A stretch of DNA of 64,000 nucleotides, taken from the NCBI RefSeq assembly GCF_029360775.1, contig NZ_JARKMZ010000002.1, forward strand, positions 1-64,000, read 5' to 3'. A model generated the notes under the pieces. The model saw nothing but the letters and a program-made list of their open reading frames with translations. It did no database searches and had not been told where the DNA came from. This stretch comes from Daejeonella sp. H1SJ63 (GTDB taxonomy: Bacteria; Bacteroidota; Bacteroidia; Sphingobacteriales; Sphingobacteriaceae). Numbering within the stretch: the first letter of the stretch is position 1; every line of letters begins with the position of its first letter. This document shows, piece after piece, positions 27,265 to 35,529 of this stretch. Made by a program: the position numbers and the translations under genes.

Positions 27265-27774
27265 TTAGTTTAGAGTAAAAGCATGAGCTGCAGGTTTGCG
27301 CTGCCGGATCATTTTCCTGAACTCCCATGGTGCTATTGGGTTTTTTCCTTTCCAAAGTCCGGTTTTAATTGCTCTGGCCTGTTTTTCAAGTAAGTCAAAT
27401 TCCCTCGATTTATCGTACTGTTTATAATGCCAGGCCATTCCGGCTTTCAAAAGTTCATGATTGAGATTCTTTCCATTAGGAAGCATCACAATTGCGATGG
27501 ATCTTTTATAGCGATCTTGTTTGAGCACTTTAGCCTGTACGGTTTTTCCGAAAACCTGTGCCGAGGTATATTGCTTAGCAACATTTCCGAAATCCTGCTT
27601 TTTCTCTGGACAATCAATTCCGTGAAGTCTGATTTTAACCTGTGTATTGCCTCCGGTCAGCATGGTAAAAGTATCGCCATCGGCAACAGCAATAACCTTA
27701 CCGCTAAGAATGTGTTGGCTGTATGCCGAAAAACTTAAAAGAAAAGATATCAGATAAATAATCACACTCTTCAT
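27265..27774 (-). CDS. Thermonuclease-family (SNase) secreted nuclease
   Basis: Staphylococcal-nuclease-like protein of 169 aa that would cut DNA or RNA outside the cytoplasm. Signal peptide to about residue 19 (AYSQ). Core motifs: VADGDTFTM (31-39), IRLHGIDCPEKKQ with Arg49, Asp54 and Glu57, and YKRSIAIVML, whose Arg is the second catalytic arginine. The C-terminus GLWKGKNPIAPWEFR is the family end block. Single gene, divergent from the next phosphatase. Confidence 0.92.
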   Translation of the reverse strand: MKSVIIYLISFLLSFSAYSQHILSGKVIAVADGDTFTMLTGGNTQVKIRLHGIDCPEKKQDFGNVAKQYTSAQVFGKTVQAKVLKQDRYKRSIAIVMLPNGKNLNHELLKAGMAWHYKQYDKSREFDLLEKQARAIKTGLWKGKNPIAPWEFRKMIRQRKPAAHAFTLN

Positions 27775-27939
27775 AACACATCGGGGCTTTATTTTGCAGG
27801 ACAGCAGAGCTGAAACTTTATACTGTTGACTCTGTTGCGGCTAAATATAGCTTAAGTTTTGCTGAGCATTGTAATTATATTAAAGAGAGTAACTAACAAA
27901 TCGCTTTTTGTTTATTTTAGCTTTTGCTATCCTGATTCC

Positions 27940-28827
27940 ATGAAAAAGATCCTGAAATTTCTCCTGCTTTTCAATTTGCTTTCATTGTTTTCTGTTGTGG
28001 TTTACCCTCAAAAAGTAAAGCATGTAATTCTGATCGGCTCAGATGGCTTTGGTGCCTATGCTTTTGAAAAGGCAAAAATTCCAAATCTGCGGGCCATGAT
28101 GCAGGAAGGTTCCTGGTCATTGCAGGCAAGAACAGTTTTACCATCCTCGAGTGCTGCAAACTGGGCTTCGATGGTAATGGGTGCAGGGCCTGAGCTGCAT
28201 GGCTATACCACCTGGGGCAGTAAAAAGCCGGATATGCCGGCAAGGGTTCTGGATGAATATGGAATGTTTCCGAGTGTATATGCACAGCTCCGTAAAGAAA
28301 AACCTGACAGCGAAATTGGTGTAATCTATGAATGGGAAGGCATTGGTTATCTTTTCCCGAAAGCTGCAGTCAATCATGATCAGAATGCAGATGGTGATAT
28401 TGCCATTGCCAGTGCGGCTTCAAAATACATTAAAGAAAAGAAGCCGAATTTTTTGTTTGTTCATCTGCATGATGTGGATAGTGCAGGACATAAAATTGGT
28501 CATGGTACTCCTGAATATTTTGCAGCAATTGAACGTACGGATGCTCATATCGGAACAATCCTGAACAGCATCAAAGAAGCCGGTATAGAGAAAAATACGG
28601 TAGTTTTATTTACCGCAGATCATGGGGGTGTGAACAAGGGGCATGGCCTGATATCCATGAATGAAATGCAGATTCCCTGGATAATCAGAGGTCCCGGTAT
28701 ACATCAAAACCGGGAGATCTCTGAAAGTATTATGACTTTTGATACAGCAGCAACAATTGCAGAGCTTTTAAAGCTTAGCAGACCTCAGGTTTGGACAGGC
28801 CGGCCTGTCCAAAGCGCAATGAAATAA
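27940..28827 (+). CDS. Alkaline phosphatase-superfamily phosphodiesterase, exported
   Basis: Type I phosphodiesterase/nucleotide pyrophosphatase-like enzyme of 295 aa. The ATG at 27940 gives a clean signal peptide (MKKILKFLLLFNLLSLFSVVVYPQ), whereas a start 27 codons upstream would bury it. Motifs: LIGSDGFGAYAF (first metal Asp), the nucleophile region PSSSAANWASM, HLHDVDSAGHKIGHG and FTADHGGVNKGHG, giving both metal sites. It likely removes phosphate esters in the periplasm. The substrate is undefined and the surrounding genes do not specify it. Confidence 0.88.
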   Translation: MKKILKFLLLFNLLSLFSVVVYPQKVKHVILIGSDGFGAYAFEKAKIPNLRAMMQEGSWSLQARTVLPSSSAANWASMVMGAGPELHGYTTWGSKKPDMPARVLDEYGMFPSVYAQLRKEKPDSEIGVIYEWEGIGYLFPKAAVNHDQNADGDIAIASAASKYIKEKKPNFLFVHLHDVDSAGHKIGHGTPEYFAAIERTDAHIGTILNSIKEAGIEKNTVVLFTADHGGVNKGHGLISMNEMQIPWIIRGPGIHQNREISESIMTFDTAATIAELLKLSRPQVWTGRPVQSAMK

Positions 28828-28834
28828 TACAGTT

Positions 28835-29233
28835 TTAAATTAGTGCTGAATCAAATACCATTACCTTTGACCAAAGATGGCTGTAATTTTTTACAAAATC
28901 CTGATGCAGGGGGTGTACCTGATAAACTGCTTGTCCGGCAAGATCATCAAAATAGATCAGCTCTGATACACTCCAGGTAGCGTCTATCACACTTCGCTTT
29001 TCTGTTGCGGCAACTATACCAATATGCATTTCCCTGACGGTTTCAATCTTTTTTAAAGAGTTGATACCTTCTATCAGCTTTTTTCTGTCTTCTTCAGAAT
29101 CAGGTCGTTTTAACCAGAAATAAACCTGATGTGCGATGCCTGGTTTGTTAGCGGAACCTTCCAATGGCATTCCGGATACAGCAGTTCCTGCTGTCAGGGC
29201 TGCTGCAGTACTTAAAAATTTTCTTCTGCTCAT
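28835..29233 (-). CDS. Dabb (stress-responsive A/B barrel) protein, Tat-type leader
   Basis: A 132-aa protein. The leader MSRRKFLSTAAALTAGTAVSG has a twin-arginine motif. The rest is a small ferredoxin-like alpha/beta barrel (PF07876), with AHQVYFWLKRPDSEEDRKKLIEG and a C-terminal HQDFVKNYSHLWSKVMVFD. Dabb domains are dimeric and mostly of unknown role. It converges with the phosphatase gene with a 7-nt gap. Confidence 0.85.
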   Translation of the reverse strand: MSRRKFLSTAAALTAGTAVSGMPLEGSANKPGIAHQVYFWLKRPDSEEDRKKLIEGINSLKKIETVREMHIGIVAATEKRSVIDATWSVSELIYFDDLAGQAVYQVHPLHQDFVKNYSHLWSKVMVFDSALI

Positions 29234-29366
29234 TATTCTTATTCTTTTGCTTGTATTCTGATCTAAACCTAAAGATTATTATTTGAGAAATCAATTATTC
29301 GGTCTCAATTGAACATTTAAACTCTTGCCTGATTATTCTATATTTATACATCTTAACCATTCCCTG

Positions 29367-31703
29367 ATGAAGAGATACCTGCTAATCTGTTTGATCATAC
29401 TTAACCTGAGTCATACAGCAATTGCCCAGAAATCTGTACTCTGGTACAATGCCCCTGCCGGCATTTGGGAAGATGCAATTCCTCTGGGTAATGGCCGTTT
29501 GGGTGCCATGGTGTTTGGTATTCCCGGAAAGGAAAGGATACAACTCAACGAGGATTCATTATGGCCCGGAATGGAGGATGAATGGGGCCTTGCTGAAGGC
29601 AAACCCGAAGATCTGAAACAGATCAGGGAATACCTGAAAAATGGAGATAACCATAAAGCAGATTCCCTGTACGTTTTGAAATTCTCCAGAAAGGGCATTG
29701 TTCGTTCGCATCAGACTCTTGGCGACCTATGGCTGGATTTTCAGTGGAAGGATGTGAAGAATTACAAGCGTAGCCTGGATCTGGAGACAGCCCTTGCAAG
29801 CACTGCTTTTATGACAGAAGGTCATCAGGTAATACAGGAAGTAATAGCCTCAGCGGCTGACGATGTTTTGCTGATCCGTTTAAAAACTACGCATCCGCAG
29901 GGTTTTCGTGGAAAAATCATGCTTTCGAGGCCTGAGGATGAAGGCTTTCCTACTGTAGAGGTTAAAGCCTTGAATAATCGTACCCTGGATATGTCGGGAA
30001 TGGTCACTCAGCGTAAAGGGAAAATTGATTCCAAACCTTACCCTTTATTACATGGAGTAAAATTCAGAACATTACTTTCAGCTGAAAGTAATGATGATCA
30101 GATCAAAGTAAGCGGATCTGAACTACAGGTGAACGGTGCCAAAGAAATTGTGCTGAAATTGATTACCACAACATCTTATTACCATAAAGATTACCAGTTT
30201 AAAGCCGATCAGCAGCTGAATCAGATCACGGCAAAGAAATGGGATCAGTTATACGCTTCTCACTACAAAGAATATTCTTCGTGGTATGACCGTATGAAGC
30301 TGGATCTTAATACCGGAGAACCGGATAATATTCCAACAGATCAACGTATAAAAGCGGTTAAGGAAGGCAAAACCGATCTCCATCTTGAGAAACTATTATT
30401 TGATTTCGGCCGTTATTTGCTCATATCTTCCAGCAGACCGGGTGCAAATCCGGCGAATTTGCAGGGTTTATGGAATCAGCATATTACCGCTCCATGGAAT
30501 GCAGATTATCATATCAATATCAATATGCAGATGAATTACTGGCCTGCCGAAGTATGTAATTTGTCTGAATTGCATCTGCCTTTTTTTGATTTTACTGATA
30601 AATTAATTGCAAAAGGGAAGGAAGCTGCGAGCAAGAATTTTGGAATGTCAGGTTCTGCATTGCCCCATTCAACGGATCTCTGGATGTCTGCTTATCTTCA
30701 GGCTGAAACCGCATACTGGGGTGGATGGATAGGATCCGGAGGCTGGATTGCACGTCATTACTGGGAACATTACCTGTTTAGCGGTGATGAGAACTTCTTA
30801 AGATCACGTGCCCTTCCCGCTATCCGCGAAATTGCAGCTTTTTATTCCGACTGGCTGATCACAGATCAAAAGGATGGTAAGCTGGTTTCATCACCATCTA
30901 CTTCACCCGAAAATCAGTTTATCACTGCCAAAGGAATTAAGGCTGCCAGCACGATGGGTGCTGCCATGGATCAGCAGATCATCGGGGATGCTTTTGAAAT
31001 TTTTGTTGCAGCAAGCGAGGTTCTGAAAGATAATTCGCCGCTGCTCTCCAAAGTTAAAATGCAGCTTCAGAGATTAAGACCGGGAGTAATATTGGGAGAG
31101 GATGGCCGTATTCTGGAATGGGACCGACCTTACGAAGAAACTGAAAAAGGGCACCGTCACATGTCGCATTTGTATGCGTTTCATCCCGGGGCATCAATCA
31201 GCAGAACCAAAACCCCCGAATTCTTTGAAGCAGTTAGAAAAACTCTGGATTATCGTCTTGCAAATGGCGGAGCAGGTACAGGCTGGTCAAGAGCCTGGCT
31301 GATTAATTTTTCTGCCCGTCTCCTGGATGGAGAAATGGCCCATGATCACATCCGGAAGCTTCTTTCACAATCACTGTATAGCAATCTTTTTGATGCACAT
31401 CCGCCATTTCAGATCGATGGTAATTTTGGGTATACTGCCGGAGTGGCTGAAATGCTTTTACAATCGCACGAAGATGGTATCATTCGTTTGCTGCCGGCAT
31501 TACCAAAAGCCTGGGCTAAGGGAAGTATTAGTGGAATTCGGGCCAGAGGAGGTCATAGCCTGAATTTTAACTGGGATAATGGAAAGATAAAGACATTAAA
31601 TATCATATCCGGACAAGATGTTAATACTGTTTTGCATGTGAATGGGCGGGAATTACCACTCAAACTGAGTAAAGGAGAATCCAAAATCCTGAATTTTGAA
31701 TAG
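29367..31703 (+). CDS. Glycoside hydrolase family 95 (alpha-L-fucosidase type)
   Basis: Exported inverting glycosidase of 778 aa. The ATG at 29367 begins a good signal peptide (MKRYLLICLIILNLSHTAIAQ); a start 14 codons upstream is less likely. The N-terminal GH95 sandwich starts WYNAPAGIWEDAIPLGNGRLGAMVFG. The catalytic (alpha/alpha)6 barrel has TAPWNADYHININMQMNYW, SPSTSPENQF and HPPFQIDGNFG, holding the Asn and Asp catalytic residues of AfcA-type enzymes. It acts on alpha-1,2-L-fucosides or related galactosides in the periplasm. No SusCD is adjacent, so it is a lone glycosidase. Confidence 0.93.
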   Translation: MKRYLLICLIILNLSHTAIAQKSVLWYNAPAGIWEDAIPLGNGRLGAMVFGIPGKERIQLNEDSLWPGMEDEWGLAEGKPEDLKQIREYLKNGDNHKADSLYVLKFSRKGIVRSHQTLGDLWLDFQWKDVKNYKRSLDLETALASTAFMTEGHQVIQEVIASAADDVLLIRLKTTHPQGFRGKIMLSRPEDEGFPTVEVKALNNRTLDMSGMVTQRKGKIDSKPYPLLHGVKFRTLLSAESNDDQIKVSGSELQVNGAKEIVLKLITTTSYYHKDYQFKADQQLNQITAKKWDQLYASHYKEYSSWYDRMKLDLNTGEPDNIPTDQRIKAVKEGKTDLHLEKLLFDFGRYLLISSSRPGANPANLQGLWNQHITAPWNADYHININMQMNYWPAEVCNLSELHLPFFDFTDKLIAKGKEAASKNFGMSGSALPHSTDLWMSAYLQAETAYWGGWIGSGGWIARHYWEHYLFSGDENFLRSRALPAIREIAAFYSDWLITDQKDGKLVSSPSTSPENQFITAKGIKAASTMGAAMDQQIIGDAFEIFVAASEVLKDNSPLLSKVKMQLQRLRPGVILGEDGRILEWDRPYEETEKGHRHMSHLYAFHPGASISRTKTPEFFEAVRKTLDYRLANGGAGTGWSRAWLINFSARLLDGEMAHDHIRKLLSQSLYSNLFDAHPPFQIDGNFGYTAGVAEMLLQSHEDGIIRLLPALPKAWAKGSISGIRARGGHSLNFNWDNGKIKTLNIISGQDVNTVLHVNGRELPLKLSKGESKILNFE

Positions 31704-31747
31704 ATTTAACTCTACGGGATATACTGAATGCAATTGATAAATCTGCC

Positions 31748-32725
31748 ATGAAGAAGATACTCAGAGAACAGGCGAGGAAGTTTGCCTTTAATTTTATGGA
31801 TGAACCTCAGCTCTGGGTAAAGCCGGGCGAGTTATTTGAAATTGAAACCTGGGATGCTGCCAGTGGGTTCTTTAAAACAGAAGAGGATAAAGCTATTCCA
31901 GCAAATCGTCCGGGGTTTGACCGCTATCCTCCATTGGCAAATCCTATCGCCGGACCGGTCTTCATTGAAGGGCTTGAGCGGGGAGATACCCTGGTTGTAA
32001 ACATTCAGGAGATAGAGGTTGCACAAACTTCCTGGATTGCAGTAGGGCCAAACCGCGGGCCGCTTGGTGATTCTTATCGCTGGTCAGACATTGCAGGCGA
32101 ATACAGCACTAAAATATTTAAGCATAGTCCGGGTCCGGGAGGTACCACTATGGACGGCACCCTGCATTTCAATGATCAGATTTCCTGGCCAATCACTCCT
32201 TTTGTCGGTACCCTTGGTGTAGCTCCCGACAGGGATGTGTGTAATAGTCTGGAAGGTCAGGGTGATTGGGGCGGTAATCTGGATGTTCGTGATTTTAAGC
32301 CCGGGAATAAGATTTTTTTACCGGTATATCATGAAGGCGGATTGTTCTATCTTGGAGATGTTCATGCCAGTCAGGGAGATACTGAATATACCGGTACCGC
32401 CGCCGAGACACAGGCAAGGGTAAGAATCTCATTTGAGATTATAAAAGGTAAACGCCCCCAGGGGATTAGAATTGAAACACCAGATTCAATCATTACCCTT
32501 CATGCTTACCGTCCTTTGGAAGAAGCGGTGCATCAGGCTACTGTTTTTATGATGGACTGGCTGGTAAGTACTTATGGCTTCAGTCAGGTAGATGCGTATT
32601 GTTTTGTAAGTACCTGTCCTGATTTCAGAATCAATGTGTATCAGATGTGTAAGATAGGTAAGCTCAATTATGTTGCAGGGGCTGAAGTTCTGAAGAAGTA
32701 TTTGCCAAATATCCGAACTATATGA
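31748..32725 (+). CDS. Acetamidase/formamidase family protein
   Basis: Cytoplasmic amidase of the FmdA_AmdA family (PF03069), 325 aa. Characteristic segments: NPIAGPVFIEGLERGDTLVV, PFVGTLGVAPD, GQGDWGGNLDVRDFKPGN and YHEGGLFYLGDVHASQGDTEY. The family hydrolyses formamide, acetamide or short amides to ammonia and acid. It overlaps the downstream iron-transporter gene by 4 nt (ATGA), although no functional link between amide hydrolysis and iron is known. Confidence 0.9.
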   Translation: MKKILREQARKFAFNFMDEPQLWVKPGELFEIETWDAASGFFKTEEDKAIPANRPGFDRYPPLANPIAGPVFIEGLERGDTLVVNIQEIEVAQTSWIAVGPNRGPLGDSYRWSDIAGEYSTKIFKHSPGPGGTTMDGTLHFNDQISWPITPFVGTLGVAPDRDVCNSLEGQGDWGGNLDVRDFKPGNKIFLPVYHEGGLFYLGDVHASQGDTEYTGTAAETQARVRISFEIIKGKRPQGIRIETPDSIITLHAYRPLEEAVHQATVFMMDWLVSTYGFSQVDAYCFVSTCPDFRINVYQMCKIGKLNYVAGAEVLKKYLPNIRTI

Positions 32726-33822
32726 TAACCTTAAAAAATATTCAGACAGAGGTTGATACAGGGTATCTGTATAAAGTGCTGGCAGCCCATGAAGCTGATC
32801 CTCATGTAGCGAAGGTATTTAATGACATGAGCGGGATCGAGTATAGCCATGCATTGGCTTTCATGAAAAAGCACGGTCTTCCTGAATCTCAGATGCCGAA
32901 GCCATCAGGAAGGGCTAAAGCACTCGAATTCATAGGTAAAATTATTGGTTACGAGTATGTTTTAGGGGTATTACTGGATACTGAAAAGAGTATTTCAACC
33001 GCAATTGCTGGTGCCAGAAAGAAGACCGGTACAGAGTCTTCTGTTTCAGATACGGCTCATGTTCAGATTCTGCGCAATATTCTGAATAATCATAAAGAGA
33101 TCTCAGGTTCTGCCCTGGCAAGGTTTGAGAAGAGGCATCGCTCTGTAGGTGGAAATGCTTTGCGTGCGGCTGTGTTGGGAGGGAATGACGGACTGGTTTC
33201 AAATTTCAGTCTGGTAATGGGTATTGCCGGAGCCAGCAGCGGGCAAAGTGAGGTACTTCTCACTGGATTAGCGGGCTTACTTGCCGGAGCACTTTCTATG
33301 GCTCTGGGTGAATGGATATCGGTTAAAAGTTCACAGGAACTTTACGAAAATCAAATGCAGCTGGAGCTGGAAGAGCTTGAAACTAATCCGGAGGGGGAAG
33401 AAAAAGAGCTGGCTTTGATCTATATTTCGAAAGGAATTCCGGAAGTTCAGGCCAGACAAATGGCTGCAGAGATTATAGGAGATAAAGAGAGGGCACATGA
33501 AATGCTGGTCAAAGAGGAGCTGGGAATAAATGCTGAAGATCTGGAAGGTTCGGCAATGGAAGCTGCAATAACCTCATTTTTGCTTTTTGCACTTGGAGCA
33601 ATCATTCCGGTTATTCCGTTTTTCTTTTTAAGTGGCATCAATGCTGTATTAGTAAGCGCCGGTTTTAGTGCAGCAGGTTTATTTATTATCGGTGCTGCCA
33701 TCACACTGTTTACCGGTAAAAGTGTTTGGTTTTCCGGATTAAGACAGGTATTCTTCGGTTTGGCTGCTGCCGCTGTAACTTATGGAATCGGCAGTCTGAT
33801 CGGAGTTTCTCTTGGAGGATAA
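32722..33822 (+). CDS. Rubrerythrin-VIT1/CCC1 iron/manganese transporter fusion
   Basis: A 366-aa fusion. Residues about 1-140 are a ferritin-like/rubrerythrin helical domain. Residues about 145-366 form a VIT1/CCC1 domain with five membrane helices, starting NALRAAVLGGNDGLVSNFSLVMGIAGAS and containing the cytoplasmic metal-binding helix with ELEELETNPEGEEKEL. Such EVIT proteins export or sequester Fe(II)/Mn(II) and protect from metal stress. The N-terminal domain looks degenerate: H24 is present but the usual E-x-x-H pairs are sparse. Translation is probably coupled to the amidase. Confidence 0.85.
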   Translation: MITLKNIQTEVDTGYLYKVLAAHEADPHVAKVFNDMSGIEYSHALAFMKKHGLPESQMPKPSGRAKALEFIGKIIGYEYVLGVLLDTEKSISTAIAGARKKTGTESSVSDTAHVQILRNILNNHKEISGSALARFEKRHRSVGGNALRAAVLGGNDGLVSNFSLVMGIAGASSGQSEVLLTGLAGLLAGALSMALGEWISVKSSQELYENQMQLELEELETNPEGEEKELALIYISKGIPEVQARQMAAEIIGDKERAHEMLVKEELGINAEDLEGSAMEAAITSFLLFALGAIIPVIPFFFLSGINAVLVSAGFSAAGLFIIGAAITLFTGKSVWFSGLRQVFFGLAAAAVTYGIGSLIGVSLGG

Positions 33823-33877
33823 CCCAAAGATGATCAAATTCCCAAACCTGCAGAACTTAAAGACCATTAATATTGAA

Positions 33878-33923
33878 TTGTAACTTTTGTAACCTTATTT
33901 CCTTTTTGCTAATGAGACCTTTG
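33878..33923 (+). promoter_or_regulatory. Crp-type operator and -7 box, tauE promoter (site 1 of 4)
   Basis: TTGTAACTTTTGTAAC at 33878-33893 is followed after exactly 26 nt by TTTG at 33920-33923 (GACCTTTG as -7 box). The palindrome reads TTGTAAC-N4-GTAAC, the weakest right half of the four sites. ATG of tauE is 20 nt after TTTG. Confidence 0.8.
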
Positions 33924-33943
33924 TATGCAAATAAAAAGACATT

Positions 33944-34765
33944 ATGGAAATATTAGGTTATATACTTGCTGTACTTGTAGGAGTTTCTTTGGGGTTGATT
34001 GGTAGCGGTGGCTCAATTCTAACTGTACCGATACTGGTTTATATTATGGGAGTTAATCCTATTCTGGCAACAGCCTACTCGTTATTTATAGTCGGTTCAA
34101 CGGCTCTTGTCGGAGGTGTTCAAAGTGCACTTCAGAAAAAAGCTGATTTTAAAACTGTTCTGATTTTTGGAATTCCATCCATCGCAGCAGTTTATCTTAC
34201 CAGAATGTGGCTGGTTCCATTGATCCCGTCTGAGTTATTTTCTATCGGATCATTAGTTATTACCAAGTCTATTGGTATTATGGTGCTTTTTGCAATCGTA
34301 ATGATTCTGGCATCTATCAGTATGATCAGACCATGTAAGGATTGTGAAGACGGAAACGAAGACAAGCCCATGCAATATAACTATCCGATGATTCTTCTCG
34401 AAGGAGCCCTTGTTGGTTTATTGACGGGTCTGGTAGGTGCAGGTGGTGGATTTTTGATCATTCCTGCATTGGTTCTTCTGGCTCGCATGCCAATGAAACT
34501 GGCAGTAGGAACTTCTCTGTTTATCATTGCCGCAAAATCATTAATTGGTTTTATCGGAGATATTCAGGGTGGTCAGCTGATCGACTGGACATTACTCGGA
34601 ACATTCACCGGTCTGGCAGTAGTGGGGATATTTATTGGAATTTACCTGGCTAAGAAGATCAGTGGCGAAAAGCTTAAAAAATCTTTCGGTTGGTTCGTTC
34701 TGGTTATGGGTATATACATTTTCGTAAAAGAATTATTTTTCCCATCCGCAGGAGGAGGTCATTAA
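33944..34765 (+). CDS. TauE/SafE-family anion exporter
   Basis: Membrane protein of 273 aa with about 8 helices, from the family that exports sulfite or organosulfonates (TauE/SafE, PF01925). Each half begins with the family's glycine-rich repeat: LGLIGSGGSILTVPIL at the N-terminus and LTGLVGAGGGFLIIPALVLL in the second half. It opens the sulfur region, with a regulon operator directly upstream, and is 1 nt from the methyltransferase gene, so the two form an operon. Sulfite produced by persulfide oxidation is the likely cargo, by context. Confidence 0.9.
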   Translation: MEILGYILAVLVGVSLGLIGSGGSILTVPILVYIMGVNPILATAYSLFIVGSTALVGGVQSALQKKADFKTVLIFGIPSIAAVYLTRMWLVPLIPSELFSIGSLVITKSIGIMVLFAIVMILASISMIRPCKDCEDGNEDKPMQYNYPMILLEGALVGLLTGLVGAGGGFLIIPALVLLARMPMKLAVGTSLFIIAAKSLIGFIGDIQGGQLIDWTLLGTFTGLAVVGIFIGIYLAKKISGEKLKKSFGWFVLVMGIYIFVKELFFPSAGGGH

Positions 34766-34766
34766 G

Positions 34767-35393
34767 ATGGAAAACAATCAGATTCATAACTCTGCTCAAA
34801 TGAATCCTGACCTGAAACTTGATGAAAATTTCTGGAATGAGCGCTATAAAGCAAATGAAACCGGATGGGACCTGGGTCAGGTTTCTCCACCCCTGAAGGC
34901 ATATATCGATCAGCTGGAGAATAAAGATCTGAGAATTCTGATACCCGGATGCGGTAATTCTTATGAAGCTGAATATTTGCTGGAGAAGGGTTTTAAAAAC
35001 ATTACAGTGATAGATATTGCTCCGGAGCCTGTAAACAGACTGAGAACTAAATTTCAATCTGATCCCAATATCAAAATCCTGTTGGGAGATTTTTTTACTC
35101 ATAAAGCTGAATACGACCTGATTCTGGAACAAACTTTTTTTTGTGCCCTTGATCCTAAACTGCGTGAAAATTATGTGGAGGCCATGAAAAGCCTTCTTGT
35201 TAAAGGCGGTAAACTTGTTGGTGTCTTATTTAATAAGCAGTTCGGGCTGCAGAGACCTCCATTTGGAGGAACAGATGCAGAGTACAGGCTACTTTTTGGA
35301 GAAGGGTTTGAGTTCAAAACTTTTGAGCCATGTTATAATTCTTTTCCAAAGCGTGCAGAGTCAGAAGTATTTATAATTCTGGGAAAAAAATAA
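34767..35393 (+). CDS. TPMT-family S-adenosylmethionine methyltransferase
   Basis: Class I methyltransferase of 208 aa in the thiopurine/thiol methyltransferase family (PF05724). N-terminal FWNERYKANETGWDLGQVSPPL is the family W-x-x-R/Y...G-W-D-x-G block. The SAM loop is ILIPGCGNSYEAEYL, with IDIAPEPV as the acidic motif II. The C-terminal LFNKQFGLQRPPFGGTDAEYRLLFG carries the PPF substrate-loop motif. In this family, plant enzymes methylate bisulfide and bacterial TPMTs act on thiols or chalcogen oxyanions. Its pairing with a sulfite-type exporter under the sulfur operator suggests a sulfide or thiol substrate. Confidence 0.87.
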   Translation: MENNQIHNSAQMNPDLKLDENFWNERYKANETGWDLGQVSPPLKAYIDQLENKDLRILIPGCGNSYEAEYLLEKGFKNITVIDIAPEPVNRLRTKFQSDPNIKILLGDFFTHKAEYDLILEQTFFCALDPKLRENYVEAMKSLLVKGGKLVGVLFNKQFGLQRPPFGGTDAEYRLLFGEGFEFKTFEPCYNSFPKRAESEVFIILGKK

Positions 35394-35413
35394 GTCTGAT
35401 TATCTCTTTTTGA

Positions 35414-35459
35414 TTGTAACCAATGTTACCAACTGTGGTAAGATTAGTGTCGACATTTG
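35414..35459 (+). promoter_or_regulatory. Crp-type operator and -7 box, first MBL-rhodanese gene (site 2 of 4)
   Basis: TTGTAACCAATGTTAC (35414-35429), then 26 nt, then TTTG (35456-35459; GACATTTG as -7 box). The predicted leader is about 65 nt. Confidence 0.85.
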
Positions 35460-35529
35460 TATAAGTAATTCGGAGAAAAATAAATAAAAAATATAGATCC
35501 AATTAATTCAAATCTTAAAATTTAAAAAT

